64,000 bases of DNA, from NCBI GenBank assembly GCA_024180945.1, contig JAKSGN010000003.1, positions 1-64,000 on the forward strand, in the 5' to 3' direction. Source of the stretch: Macrophomina tecta (lineage: Eukaryota > Ascomycota > Dothideomycetes > Botryosphaeriales > Botryosphaeriaceae). Position 1 is the first letter of the stretch. Each line of letters opens with the position of its first letter. The notes under the pieces were generated by a model, which was not told the DNA's origin, made no database searches, and saw only the letters and a list, made by a program, of their open reading frames with translations. Shown here piece after piece: positions 1-10,154 of the stretch. The position numbers and the translations under genes were made by a program.

Positions 1-1090
1 TGAATTTGTACGCCGGGCTGTCCCAATCGTGCTGCCGCTGCGTCCGCATAAAAAACATCAACACCTGCTCCCACGACCGGGCACGGTCCTTGATCGATTC
101 CTCGTCCATATACGGCTGCAACGGCTGATATCGGGTCTGATGCTTCTCCGTCCTGATCGCCTGCATCCGCATCGACACGCCCGCCCGCTTCGCCACGCTC
201 TCCTGACTAATGCGGGCAACGTCCTCCATCGCCTGCCACACGGCCGTCTCGATCGGCTCGTTCGGATCGTCTTTTTCCTTATCGGCGGGCTTCCATCGTC
301 TGTTCTTCTTTTCGTCCTCCTCGCCGCCCGGCTTGACGATGCACCGCGACAAATCCTCGCGGTTCTTGCCGGCCAAATACTTCTGCCACTGCGTCCGCTC
401 CAACCACGGGTTCGCCTGATCCCTCTCGGCGTCCTGAACGACGGCGGCTGCCTCCTTCTCGGCCTGCTCGAACCGGGCCTGCATCTGCTGCCACGCCCGC
501 GTCCACGTGTCCCTGCTACTATCGTTGCTGCCGCCGTTGCCGTCTTCGCGCGTTCCATTCTCTTCCTCTGCCGGTTGCTGCACCTCGAAATACTGCGATC
601 CGTGCCGGCTCGTGAAAAATCGCTGACAATGCACCCGCCTCACTGCTTCCTGAAACCGCCTCTCGACCCGCTCGCCCTTGCTCTTGCCCGACCCGCCCTT
701 TCGGCTGCCGGCCGACCACTGATGCTCGATGCGCCAATGCTTCTTCATCGTCATTCTGTCCCGGCAAATATACCGGCACCCGTCGGGCTGTAACTCGCAC
801 ATTAACCCGTCCTGATGCAACGGCAACTCCGGGATCGGCCTGTCGATGCCTGCGGGCGCCTGAAATTCTCCGGGGGACCTGATTAATCCGGCAAACGCCA
901 CGACCTCCTCCGCGATCGCCTCTGCGTTCTTTCCGCTGATGCCGTGATGTCTGCCCTGCAAATGCCCTGCCACCTGATCCGGCCACACCGCGTGCCGGCA
1001 CTCCTTGCACACGACGACTCCAAATTCTCCTAACCCTAAATGATGAAAATACTCCGCTGTTTCGGCCATGTTGACTTGCGCTTGCTGCAT
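1..1090 (-). CDS. Telomere-linked RecQ-type helicase, copy A (N-terminal part, runs off left edge)
   Basis: The ATG is at 1090 and the frame stays open leftward to the window edge, about 363 residues. It is the same protein start as copy B at 5501, and in the overlap the two translations are indistinguishable. Visible features are an N-terminal zinc-finger-like pair (CKEC at residue 28, later C/H residues near 105-123) of the kind found in OrsD-like (DUF3505) proteins, then a charged, Glu/Lys-rich region. The recombinase-like and helicase regions lie outside the window. The 5' flank, including the telomere motif and satellite, is duplicated with the gene. Identity with copy B suggests recent duplication or gene conversion. 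Whether copy A is intact cannot be seen from here. Confidence 0.75.
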   Translation of the reverse strand, partial: MQQAQVNMAETAEYFHHLGLGEFGVVVCKECRHAVWPDQVAGHLQGRHHGISGKNAEAIAEEVVAFAGLIRSPGEFQAPAGIDRPIPELPLHQDGLMCELQPDGCRYICRDRMTMKKHWRIEHQWSAGSRKGGSGKSKGERVERRFQEAVRRVHCQRFFTSRHGSQYFEVQQPAEEENGTREDGNGGSNDSSRDTWTRAWQQMQARFEQAEKEAAAVVQDAERDQANPWLERTQWQKYLAGKNREDLSRCIVKPGGEEDEKKNRRWKPADKEKDDPNEPIETAVWQAMEDVARISQESVAKRAGVSMRMQAIRTEKHQTRYQPLQPYMDEESIKDRARSWEQVLMFFMRTQRQHDWDSPAYKF

Positions 1091-1461
1091 GCTCGTTATT
1101 TCGCTGCTATCTGCTTATTCTTTCGCTGCGTTGATGCGGGAAACCACCCTTTGCTATCGAACTAACTACTTTAACCCTTGCTCTTAACTCTCTGACTCGG
1201 CGCCTGCTGCACGTTCGCGCGCTGCGTGCCTACCCGGCGAATGCGCGCTCTTTAACCACTACCGCGCTCGGGCCGCTCTTACCCCATCAACCTTACCCTA
1301 ACTTACCCCAACTGCCAAATTACGCTCGAACACGCGATCGGGCGGGCATGTCATACGCAAAAATTCTTATCGCCTAACCGCGCTCTGCAACATATCTTAA
1401 TTTAACGCGAATCCGACATCTTTTTTCTGAATCGACCGTACTCAATCGACCGTACTCGTAA

Positions 1462-1473
1462 CCCTAACCCTAA
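1462..1473 (-). repeat. Interstitial telomere motif (CCCTAA)2
   Basis: CCCTAACCCTAA, followed by the degenerate AACCTTAA. The + strand reads CCCTAA, as expected if the chromosome end is to the left. It sits between the helicase 5' flank and the 47-bp satellite. Just outside it are two copies of the satellite half-site: TGAATCGACC at 1428-1437 and CAATCGACC at 1443-1451. Confidence 0.8.
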
Positions 1474-1488
1474 ACCTTAATTTTGTAT

Positions 1489-1535
1489 GGGACCTGAATC
1501 GACCCTTATAACGGTCGATTCACTCCTTTCGGTTT
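1489..1535. repeat. Single 47-bp subtelomeric satellite unit, fused to the helicase 3' end
   Basis: This is one unit of the satellite that forms a six-copy array at 5899-6180. It carries the palindrome arms TGAATCGACC and GGTCGATTCA around the spacer CTTATAAC. Read on the - strand it continues the truncated helicase frame into satellite-encoded residues. The RecQ gene was therefore cut at this point rather than ending naturally. Confidence 0.9.
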
Positions 1536-4500
1536 GGTCCATCATGCTACGCGGCTCGCCCGCGTGCACGATCAACCTGATGCCCGGTATATCGATCCCC
1601 ATCCCCAACGCGCTCGTCGCCACTACCACCCGTTCTCTACCCACTCGGAAATCCTCCAACACCTCGTCCTTTCGCCGCTCGCTCATGTCTGCCCGGAATT
1701 CCTCGCACGCGAACCGGCCTGCTTTCGCCAACCGCTCCACCTCCCCCGCGTCTTGCAATAAACTACTACTTTCCCCTCCGCCGACGCCCTCAACTCCCGA
1801 TCCACTAACTCCGCTACCAAATCCTCCTGCTCCTTCCTACTACTCTCCTTCCTGCCAACCACCCGATACCGCACGTTCTTCCGCACCGTCGACCCCCTAA
1901 ACATCTTTACCTCGTCCGCCCTCCATCCCATCCTTTTATACAACCTGCTCTCCTCCGCCGCCGGCAATGTCGCCGTTAATAATATCATCTGCGTCTCTAC
2001 TCCCGCCAACTTGCCCAACTGCTGCAAATGCTTCCGAAAATCCACCCTATCGTTCAACACGACGTGACATTCGTCCACCACGATACGGTCCAACTGCCTC
2101 GTCCGCCTGATGCGCTTTAAAAACGTCCCGAACTCCTCGCCCACCGCCGCCTCCGGCGTCACCAACACGATCGACTCCGCATCCGCCTGCCGCCTGCCGC
2201 CCCATACCGCGCACCGCACCCCCGCCTCATCGCACCGCCGCTTCATATCCTTCCGCAACGACTTCAACGGCACCACTACTACTGTCGTGCCACCGGGTTC
2301 TGCCCACGCCGGCAATGTGAATAACACGCTCTTGCCCGCCCCCGTCGGCATCACTGCCACCACGGGGCTGTGCCCTGCCTTGATCGCATCCAATGCCGGC
2401 TCCTGCACGCTGCGGAAAACCGCCTCCTTACCCACCAACTGCCGCAACTGTTCCTCGGCATTCATCTTGTTTAACCGGATCCAACGATCCAACCGCTCCT
2501 CTTCCGCCTCCTCCTCGAACGGGCACCGCTTGCGCTTTTTGCTCGTCGCCTTGCTATCCGCCGCCTCGTTCCGCTCGTCTGCCTGACCCGTCGGTTCGAA
2601 TCCTAAAAATCGGTGCCAATCGACGCTGCACGCCCGGAACTGCTGCCTTCGTTCTGCCACCCACCCCAACTGCTCCATGATTCCCCTCGCATATACGATT
2701 CCCGCCACGTGCGACGTGTGCCCTGCCTGCGCGTCCGCGATCGCCGCCGCCATGCCGTCCTCATCCTGCCGCTGCTCGCTATCGTCTCCCTCTCCATCGT
2801 CCTGCCTGAACGCCGTCGGCCCGCGGATCCACTGCCTGCTGATTGCTATCGCGATATCACGATACGCCCGCACCGTGACTTCATGCCCTAACCCCGCTGC
2901 TGTCTCCCGCTTAATCGCCTGTCTCATCCGCTCCGTCGTCCACTTCTTGCCCCCGGGCTCGGCTGCCCATAAATGCGCGGACAACGGCGGCGACTGCTCC
3001 TGCTCCTGCTGCTGTTGCTCCTGCTGCTGCTCCTGCTGTTGCTCCTGCTGTTGCTCCTGCTGCTGCCCCTGCCGCTGCCCCTGCTGCTGCTTGCCTCGTA
3101 TCAACACCTCAATTCTCTGCTGAAACGGCAAAACCAACCACAAATACCACACCAACAACTCGCCCACCTCGCGCGGTAAATACCGGTGAATGATCTTGAC
3201 ATCTCCCTGCAACGCGTACCCCTTGTGATACCGCGTAACAAACACGACCATCCCGTCTTCGATGAAAATATGCCGGTGCCCCGCCTCCGCCGTGTTGCTG
3301 TGCCTGATGCTTAATATCTCCGGCCCTCTCGCCGGCTGCCCGCCCGTTATGTGCATCAACACCAATAACTTTTCCTTAAACGCCGCAACCCGGCTCATCC
3401 AATCCGATACCGCCTCGCGGCTCAACCCCGACGCCGTCCCCTGCCGGGTGAACCGCTTTCTGACCGCGCCGTTCTGCATAATCTGCTCGAACAACCACGA
3501 CCTCCCGTCCACGGGGAATCTGTTGCGCTGATCCTGCAAAAAATTCCACCCTCGACGGCCGTTTGTCGGGTCGTCATGCATCGAATGCCACGGCACCGCG
3601 GGCACCTCCCGCCGGCTTTTGCAAAACAACAAATCCTCGACCAACACCTGCGCCGTCGTCTGCGCCAAACCGTGTACCATCCCGCGGAACTGCGCCATGC
3701 TGAACGATATGTTCTTGTACTCCAACACATCTCTATCCCTCCACCCGACGTGCCCTTTCGCCGTTGTGTTGAAATGAATCTTCATACCATACGCCCGCAA
3801 ATCCAAAAACCACTGCATCGGGCTGTCGCTGCCGCGGACCATGAAATCGTCCATCATCTTGTTCACCCACTGCAACCCGCTCCTGCCGGGGCGCCTGCTG
3901 CTCTCGCCGCTTCTACTGCTTCCCCCGCTTTCGTATCCACTATCTTCGAAATCACACGGCCTCGCGCTCGCGCTAAAATGCTCGTTCTCCTCCGCCGGCG
4001 TTGCTACCTCGAATGCCTTCTGAATGACCATGAAATGCGCCACCTTGATCAACGCCGATAAAATCGACCCGTATGTCTCCGGGCCTCTCCAACTGTTGTC
4101 CGTCGGGTCGACTCCTAACACGGCGGCGGCGCATACCAACGCACTCTCGTACTCGCGCTCGACGAATCGTTGATTCAACAACTCGATGCAAAAATCTAAA
4201 CATGCCCGTTGAATCGGGGTTAATTTTTGCCACTTCTCTTCGTCCTTCTCGTTTGTCTCGCTTTCTTCCTCGTCGCCTTCCCCTTCTCCCTCCTCTTCTG
4301 CTTCCTCGTTATCTTCGTTTTCTTTGTTACTTTCTTCCCCATCTTCGCCTCCTTCTACCTCCCGCTCTGCCTCTTCGACCAATCTGACGAATGCTTCGAA
4401 CTGACTGCGGGTGAATTTGTACGCCGGGCTGTCCCAATCGTGCTGCCGCTGCGTCCGCATAAAAAACATCAACACCTGCTCCCACGACCGGGCACGGTCC

Positions 4501-5501
4501 TTGATCGATTCCTCGTCCATATACGGCTGCAACGGCTGATATCGGGTCTGATGCTTCTCCGTCCTGATCGCCTGCATCCGCATCGACACGCCCGCCCGCT
4601 TCGCCACGCTCTCCTGACTAATGCGGGCAACGTCCTCCATCGCCTGCCACACGGCCGTCTCGATCGGCTCGTTCGGATCGTCTTTTTCCTTATCGGCGGG
4701 CTTCCATCGTCTGTTCTTCTTTTCGTCCTCCTCGCCGCCCGGCTTGACGATGCACCGCGACAAATCCTCGCGGTTCTTGCCGGCCAAATACTTCTGCCAC
4801 TGCGTCCGCTCCAACCACGGGTTCGCCTGATCCCTCTCGGCGTCCTGAACGACGGCGGCTGCCTCCTTCTCGGCCTGCTCGAACCGGGCCTGCATCTGCT
4901 GCCACGCCCGCGTCCACGTGTCCCTGCTACTATCGTTGCTGCCGCCGTTGCCGTCTTCGCGCGTTCCATTCTCTTCCTCTGCCGGTTGCTGCACCTCGAA
5001 ATACTGCGATCCGTGCCGGCTCGTGAAAAATCGCTGACAATGCACCCGCCTCACTGCTTCCTGAAACCGCCTCTCGACCCGCTCGCCCTTGCTCTTGCCC
5101 GACCCGCCCTTTCGGCTGCCGGCCGACCACTGATGCTCGATGCGCCAATGCTTCTTCATCGTCATTCTGTCCCGGCAAATATACCGGCACCCGTCGGGCT
5201 GTAACTCGCACATTAACCCGTCCTGATGCAACGGCAACTCCGGGATCGGCCTGTCGATGCCTGCGGGCGCCTGAAATTCTCCGGGGGACCTGATTAATCC
5301 GGCAAACGCCACGACCTCCTCCGCGATCGCCTCTGCGTTCTTTCCGCTGATGCCGTGATGTCTGCCCTGCAAATGCCCTGCCACCTGATCCGGCCACACC
5401 GCGTGCCGGCACTCCTTGCACACGACGACTCCAAATTCTCCTAACCCTAAATGATGAAAATACTCCGCTGTTTCGGCCATGTTGACTTGCGCTTGCTGCA
5501 T
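1536..5501 (-). pseudogene. Telomere-linked helicase copy B: OrsD-like Zn fingers, tyrosine-recombinase-like region, RecQ core; frameshifted and truncated
   Basis: ATG at 5501; 1272 codons are open to 1683. Regions in order: zinc-finger-like C28/C31/H43/H48 and C105/C109/H118/H123 (OrsD/DUF3505 style); an acidic stretch at about 374-422; a tyrosine-recombinase-like region with R725 (ITGGQPARGPEIL), K760, R878, H928 and Y937 (GHTSHVAGIVY), carrying a Q/E-rich insert at about 802-837; then the RecQ helicase core with Walker A K1057 (PTGAGKS) and DECH 1143-1146. Motifs IV-V continue only in a second frame ending at the satellite. The frame change is near a C5 run at 1743-1747, so a one-base indel is likely. 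The coding sequence stops at 1535, just before the motif VI QxxGRxGR segment, so helicase activity should be lost. Subtelomeric RecQ-like genes are a known fungal feature. The recombinase reading is inference from motif order and spacing. Confidence 0.85.
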
Positions 5502-5945
5502 GCTCGTTATTTCGCTGCTATCTGCTTATTCTTTCGCTGCGTTGATGCGGGAAACCACCCTTTGCTATCGAACTAACTACTTTAACCCTTGCTCTTAACT
5601 CCCTGACTCGGCGCCTGCTGCACGTTCGCGCGCTGCGTGCCTACCCGGCGAATGCGCGCTCTTTAACCACTACCGCGCTCGGGCCGCTCTTACCCCATCA
5701 ACCTTACCCTAACTTACCCCAACTGCCAAATTACGCTCGAACACGCGATCGGGCGGGCATGTCATACGCAAAAATTCTTATCGCCTAACCGCGCTCTGCA
5801 ACATATCTTAATTTAACGCGAATCCGACATCTTTTCTGAATCGACCGTACTAATCGACCGTAGTTTCGTAACCCTAACCCTAAACCTTAATTTTGTATGG
5901 GACCTGAATCGACCCTTATAACGGTCGATTCACTCCTTTCGGTTT
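4412..5945. repeat. Right copy of the direct duplication (matches 1-1535)
   Basis: It covers the helicase N-terminal third, its 5' flank (5502-5870), the telomere motif and the first satellite unit. To its right the satellite expands to six units, whereas the left copy has one unit fused to the truncated helicase. The 5' flank (5502-5868) shows no other gene. It presumably holds the helicase promoter. Confidence 0.95.
5872..5883 (-). repeat. Interstitial telomere motif (CCCTAA)2, second copy
   Basis: CCCTAACCCTAA in the same orientation and context as at 1462. It is preceded by half-sites TGAATCGACC (5837-5846) and TAATCGACC (5851-5859) and followed 15 bp later by the satellite array. It probably records a former chromosome end onto which helicase units were added. 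Confidence 0.8.
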
Positions 5946-6180
5946 GGGACCTGAATCGACCCTTATAACGGTCGATTCACTCCTTTCGGTTTGGGACCTG
6001 AATCGACCCTTATAACGGTCGATTCACTCCTTTCGGTTTGGGACCTGAATCGACCCTTATAACGGTCGATTCACTCCTTTCGGTTTGGGACCTGAATCGA
6101 CCCTTATAACGGTCGATTCACTCCTTTCGGTTTGGGACCTGAATCGACCCTTATAACGGTCGATTCACTCCTTTCGGTTT
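5899..6180. repeat. Six tandem 47-bp satellite units
   Basis: Six identical head-to-tail units start at 5899, 5946, 5993, 6040, 6087 and 6134, with no spacers. Each unit begins GGGACC and ends CTTTCGGTTT. Offsets 7-34 form a 28-bp imperfect palindrome: 10-bp arms TGAATCGACC / GGTCGATTCA around CTTATAAC, whose inner TTATAA is itself palindromic. The array ends 176 bp before the NRPS start codon, so the subtelomeric block abuts, and may have replaced part of, the NRPS promoter. 6181-6356 shows no other feature. Confidence 0.97.
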
Positions 6181-6356
6181 GGGTGTTAGTCCCCCGTAAC
6201 ACTAGCCAACTGTGTACAAGGTCCGTCGAGGTGGCGATTAGAGAAACCACTAGAGCAGCGATTTCCTTATTGCGCGTATATAGCATTTGTTCATCCTGTT
6301 CAATGCGGAAATCTACAATACACTTATACCTCTGCCCCCTCTGTTCAGATTGAACG

Positions 6357-9300
6357 ATGCAAAGTCTAAGCATGGAGGGGAGAAATAGCCACACTGTGAA
6401 CGACAACGGCAGTCACATCAATGGAAGTCATCAAAATGGCAGGAATCTCGCTACAGAGCCAACCATCTCTGAAGAACCCAAAGCGGTCGAGGAATGTGTC
6501 CACCATGCGTTCGAAGCGCAAGCGCGTGAGAATCCTCAAGCACCGGCCGTCGATGCCTGGGACGGAAATCTGTGCTATGCGGAGCTGGATATCTTAGCCT
6601 CGACACTGGCGCATCATCTCCTCGAACTAGGGGCTGGGCCTGAGTGTGTGGTCGGGCTGATGTTCTACAAGTCTATGTGGGCTGTGGTCGCTATGGTTGC
6701 TGTCATGAAGGCCGGCAGCGCCTGTGTCAATCTCGCACCAGGCCAGCCTGCGCGGCGGCTCCAGTCAATCATGAGAAAGAGCAAGGCAATTATGGTTGTG
6801 AGCTCACCCACGCACAACTCATCTGCACGCACGTTGAGCTCAAACACGGTCTCAGTCGATGCTCAGTTCCTCAGCAAGCTCCCCCGGAAGACCGCAAGTC
6901 TTCCGCTTGTTGCGCCCAGGAATCCTGCCTACATTCTCTTCACTTCTGGGAGTAGCGGTGAGCCCAAGGGCATCGTTATCGAGCATGGCTCGCTCAGAAG
7001 CAGTTCCCAGGCCCATGGACGGCAGTGGCACATCGGGCCCGGCACGCGTGTGTTCCAGTTTGCGGCCTTCACCTTCGACGTCAGCGTCGCGGACATCTTT
7101 ACTTCCCTTTCGCGCGGCGCCTGCGTCTGCGTTCCCAGCGAACGCGGCCGCATTGAGGACCTTGCAGGTGCGATCCGCCACTTTAAGGCTAACTGGGCTT
7201 TCCTCACGCCCTCTGTCGCAAGCACAATTTCACCGTCTGCAGTGCCCGGCCTGGAAACCCTTGTGCTTGGAGGAGAGCCCGCGACGAGGCAGCTTCTGCG
7301 CGACTGGGCGGACCATGTGGAGTTGATTGTCTGCTACGGCCCTGCCGAATGCTCCGTGTACTGCTCAGGAACAGCGCCGGCGCATCGCGAGCAGGATCCA
7401 TTGAACATCGGATTTCCGGTTGGATGTAAAATTTTCATTGTCGATCCGGATAATCACAACATATTGATGCCACCAGGATTGACTGGAGAGATTGTCGTCC
7501 AAGGCCGCATTGTTGCTCGAGGATACTTGAATCAAGCAGACGTAACTGACGGGCCCTTCTTGGACGAGATACCGTGGGCTGGTAGTTGGAAAGCACGGCT
7601 ATACAAGACGGGTGATCTCGGCCGTATCAACTCGGATGGCTCGATCAATATCGAGGGACGCAAGGACATGCAGGTCAAGATCCGAGGTCAGCGGGTCGAG
7701 CTGGGGGAGGTCGAGCATCACCTCAAGAATATCTTTCTGTCCTCCAACCATATTATCGCACACAGTCCGGCTCAGTCGAGGCCTGGAAATGTCCACCATG
7801 ATCTTGTCGCCTTCGTCGTTGGGCCAGAGACCTGTCGTATGTCTGAGGACGATGGTGCGTGGACGGACAGAGTGGAACATGCTCGAGACTCCCTCAGGGG
7901 CATTTTACCCTCGTACATGTAAGCTTTATAAGCCCTCATCTTTCTCATTGCGCTTGATTCTGACATAATCCACTAAGGATACCCACTTTATTCATACCGT
8001 TGCGAGCCGCGCCCTTGACCGGCAACGGAAAAATTGATCGCACACAGTTACAAAAACTGTACGACAAGTACATCGAAGCGGCAGCATTGCGCACGACCGG
8101 GACATCTTCAGCCACTGAAAATACTGAAGAGAAGCTACTCTGCATGCTTTGGTCGGAAGTGCTTCATGTCCCCTCTCAGAATATCGGACCGAAAGATAGC
8201 TTTTTGCATCTGGGAGGCGATTCTATCAAGGCAATGCTCCTCATTAGCCGAGCCCGTGACGCCGGGTTTAACTTGAGCTTCCGTGCTGCTCCAGGCTCGC
8301 TCAACCTATCCACTATGGCCAAGGAGCTGAGATATAGCGGCGCCACAGAAGTCCCGCATGTTCTAAAACCGTTCTCGCTCGTGCAATCAGCAGACTGCCA
8401 GTCAATGATATCAACTTGTGCCGCATTATGCGGCCTGGAGCCGGGACTTGTGGCGGACATTTATCCCGCAACACCATTGCAGGAAGGCTTGATGGCCTTA
8501 TCTCAGAAAAAGCACGACCAGTATGTGTCTAGATACGTGTTCAAGATACCTCCAGATATGTCTCCGGATCGAATCATTTCTGCGTGGAACGATGTGTACG
8601 AGGGCCTTGATATCCTTCGGACAAGGCTAGTCTACTCCTCTGGGCACAAACGGACACTGCAGGTTATCGTCAGTGAAAGGGTGGAGTGGAGAAGTGATGA
8701 ATATCCGGAAGATCCTCTTGGTCTCGGCGGAGAGGCGGCTTATGGAAAACCGTTATCGAGACTGGCTATCCTGCATGAACGCTCTCAAGGAGATAGACAT
8801 ATCGTTTGGTCTGTCCACCACAGTCTCATCGATGCCATTTCAGTCGGTCTTATTTTTGACCTCGTCGCCGCCCGGTACCGAGCACTCGCAAGCCCATTTC
8901 TTGTCCCGTTCAGAATGTTCGTCGCATTTGTTTCTTCGCTCGACGAGCAGGCGTCGCGTAGCTGGTGGAAAGAATATCTGGCAGACGCATTAGCACCCGA
9001 TTGGCCCCCTACGGCGCGAAATGAATCGCAGGTGGAAACGATATCGCACTCCTTCACATTCGAGTCTCCTCGAAACCGAGGTTTCACGATTGCTACACGC
9101 TTGCGCGCTGCGTGGGCTTTCCTAATTTCAAGCTACTCTGGCTCTTATGACGTGGTCTTCGGATCCACGAACTCTGGCCGCTCGCTTGCAATGCCTGGCA
9201 TTCTCGCCGTTGCAGGTCCGACCATAGTCACAGTGCCTTTCCGCGTGGCCTTCAGCGAGAACCAGACCTTGAGAGCGTTACTTCAATCTGTACAAGACCA

Positions 9301-9700
9301 CGCGAGTTTGATGTCAAGCCATGAGCATCTCGGGCTGCAAAAGATTAAGACCCTCCATGCGAGCACTCGGTCGGCATCGAATTTCCGCTCTCTACTGGTA
9401 GTCCAGCCGCGGCAGGATCAGTCAACACTGGCAAAAGTAACGCCTGTAGTGGTCGCATCCGATCCAGTGGTCGGTAGTTATCCGCTCACGCTGGAGTGCA
9501 AAGAAAACGCTACATGCATCGAGATGGTGCTGAACTTCCAGTCGGATAGTGTACCAAAAGCGAAGGCAGGGCGAATCCTGCAACAAATGGCTGATATCGC
9601 GCAGAGATTCATGACGGAATCAGTCGAATCGCTCGTATTTAACAACCATGTACGCTTACCGCAATCGTTTGGAAATTGCCCGCCAGAGAGCCTGCACAGC
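6357..9700 (+). other. NRPS module 1: A1-T1-C1
   Basis: The adenylation domain shows A3 (FTSGSSGEPKG), A5 (CYGPAECS), A7 (YKTGDL), A8 (GRKDMQVKIRGQRVELGE) and the A10 lysine (LTGNGKIDR). Carrier T1 has LGGDSIKA, with the phosphopantetheine Ser at about 8222. The condensation domain has the active HHSLIDAIS at about 8815. The assembly line starts with A, so this module loads the first residue. Intron 7919-7977 lies between A8 and A10. No lesion is seen in this module. Confidence 0.9.
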
Positions 9701-10110
9701 CAAGATTATCTGCAAACATGTATCCAGGATGAATTCCGTAACATGGCAGCCAAACAGCCATCAGCCCCATCCGTAGTTGGGTGGGACGCGGAGTGGGACT
9801 ATGCTGCTCTGGACGAGCTGTCTACTGCAGCAGCATATGCCCTTCACGAGCTAGATGTAGCGCATGGATCAGTCGTTCCTATTTGTTCGACCAAATCCAG
9901 CTGGGTCATCGTTTCGATGCTGGCTATTCTGAAAGTAGGCGCTGCATTCCTGCCTCTGGACCCCTCAAATCCGCCGGAACGCCTTAAACGCATAGTCAAA
10001 AGAGTCGAAGCGAAGGTTGTCATAAGCAGCACAGACAGCGCCCCCACATTCTCAGGAATCGTGCAGCAGGTGCTTGAACTGACAGAAATCTCCTCTGGCG
10101 TATCTGCCAA

Positions 10111-10154
10111 TCATAACCACGGCCTCCCAAAATCATAACCACGGCCTCCCAAAA
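10111..10154 (+). repeat. 22-bp tandem duplication causing a frameshift in NRPS A2
   Basis: Bases 10111-10132 are repeated exactly at 10133-10154. Because 22 is not a multiple of three, the frame shifts and reaches TAA at 10136-10138. The downstream A3-A8 motifs continue in the frame that the single-copy state would give. This looks like a microduplication by slippage, or an assembly artefact. Confidence 0.92.

Larger units (their letters stand above)
1..1535. repeat. Left copy of a direct duplication (matches 4412-5945)
   Basis: Bases 1-1535 repeat 4412-5945 almost perfectly. The differences I could find are one T/C change at 1191 versus 5602 and small indels in the T-run and half-site stretch at about 1421-1458 (5832-5868). 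The duplicated block contains the first 363 helicase codons, its roughly 370-bp 5' flank, the interstitial telomere motif and one satellite unit. The left copy is cut by the window edge, so the true unit is at least 4.4 kb. Confidence 0.95.

Noticed and set aside
2973..3179. Leu-rich frame opposite the helicase Q/E repeat
   Set aside because: It is the complement of the CTG/CTC repeat and has no independent support.
5899..6180. CRISPR-like repeat array
   Set aside because: The 47-bp units are directly contiguous with no spacers and lie beside telomere motifs in a eukaryotic genome, so this is a satellite.
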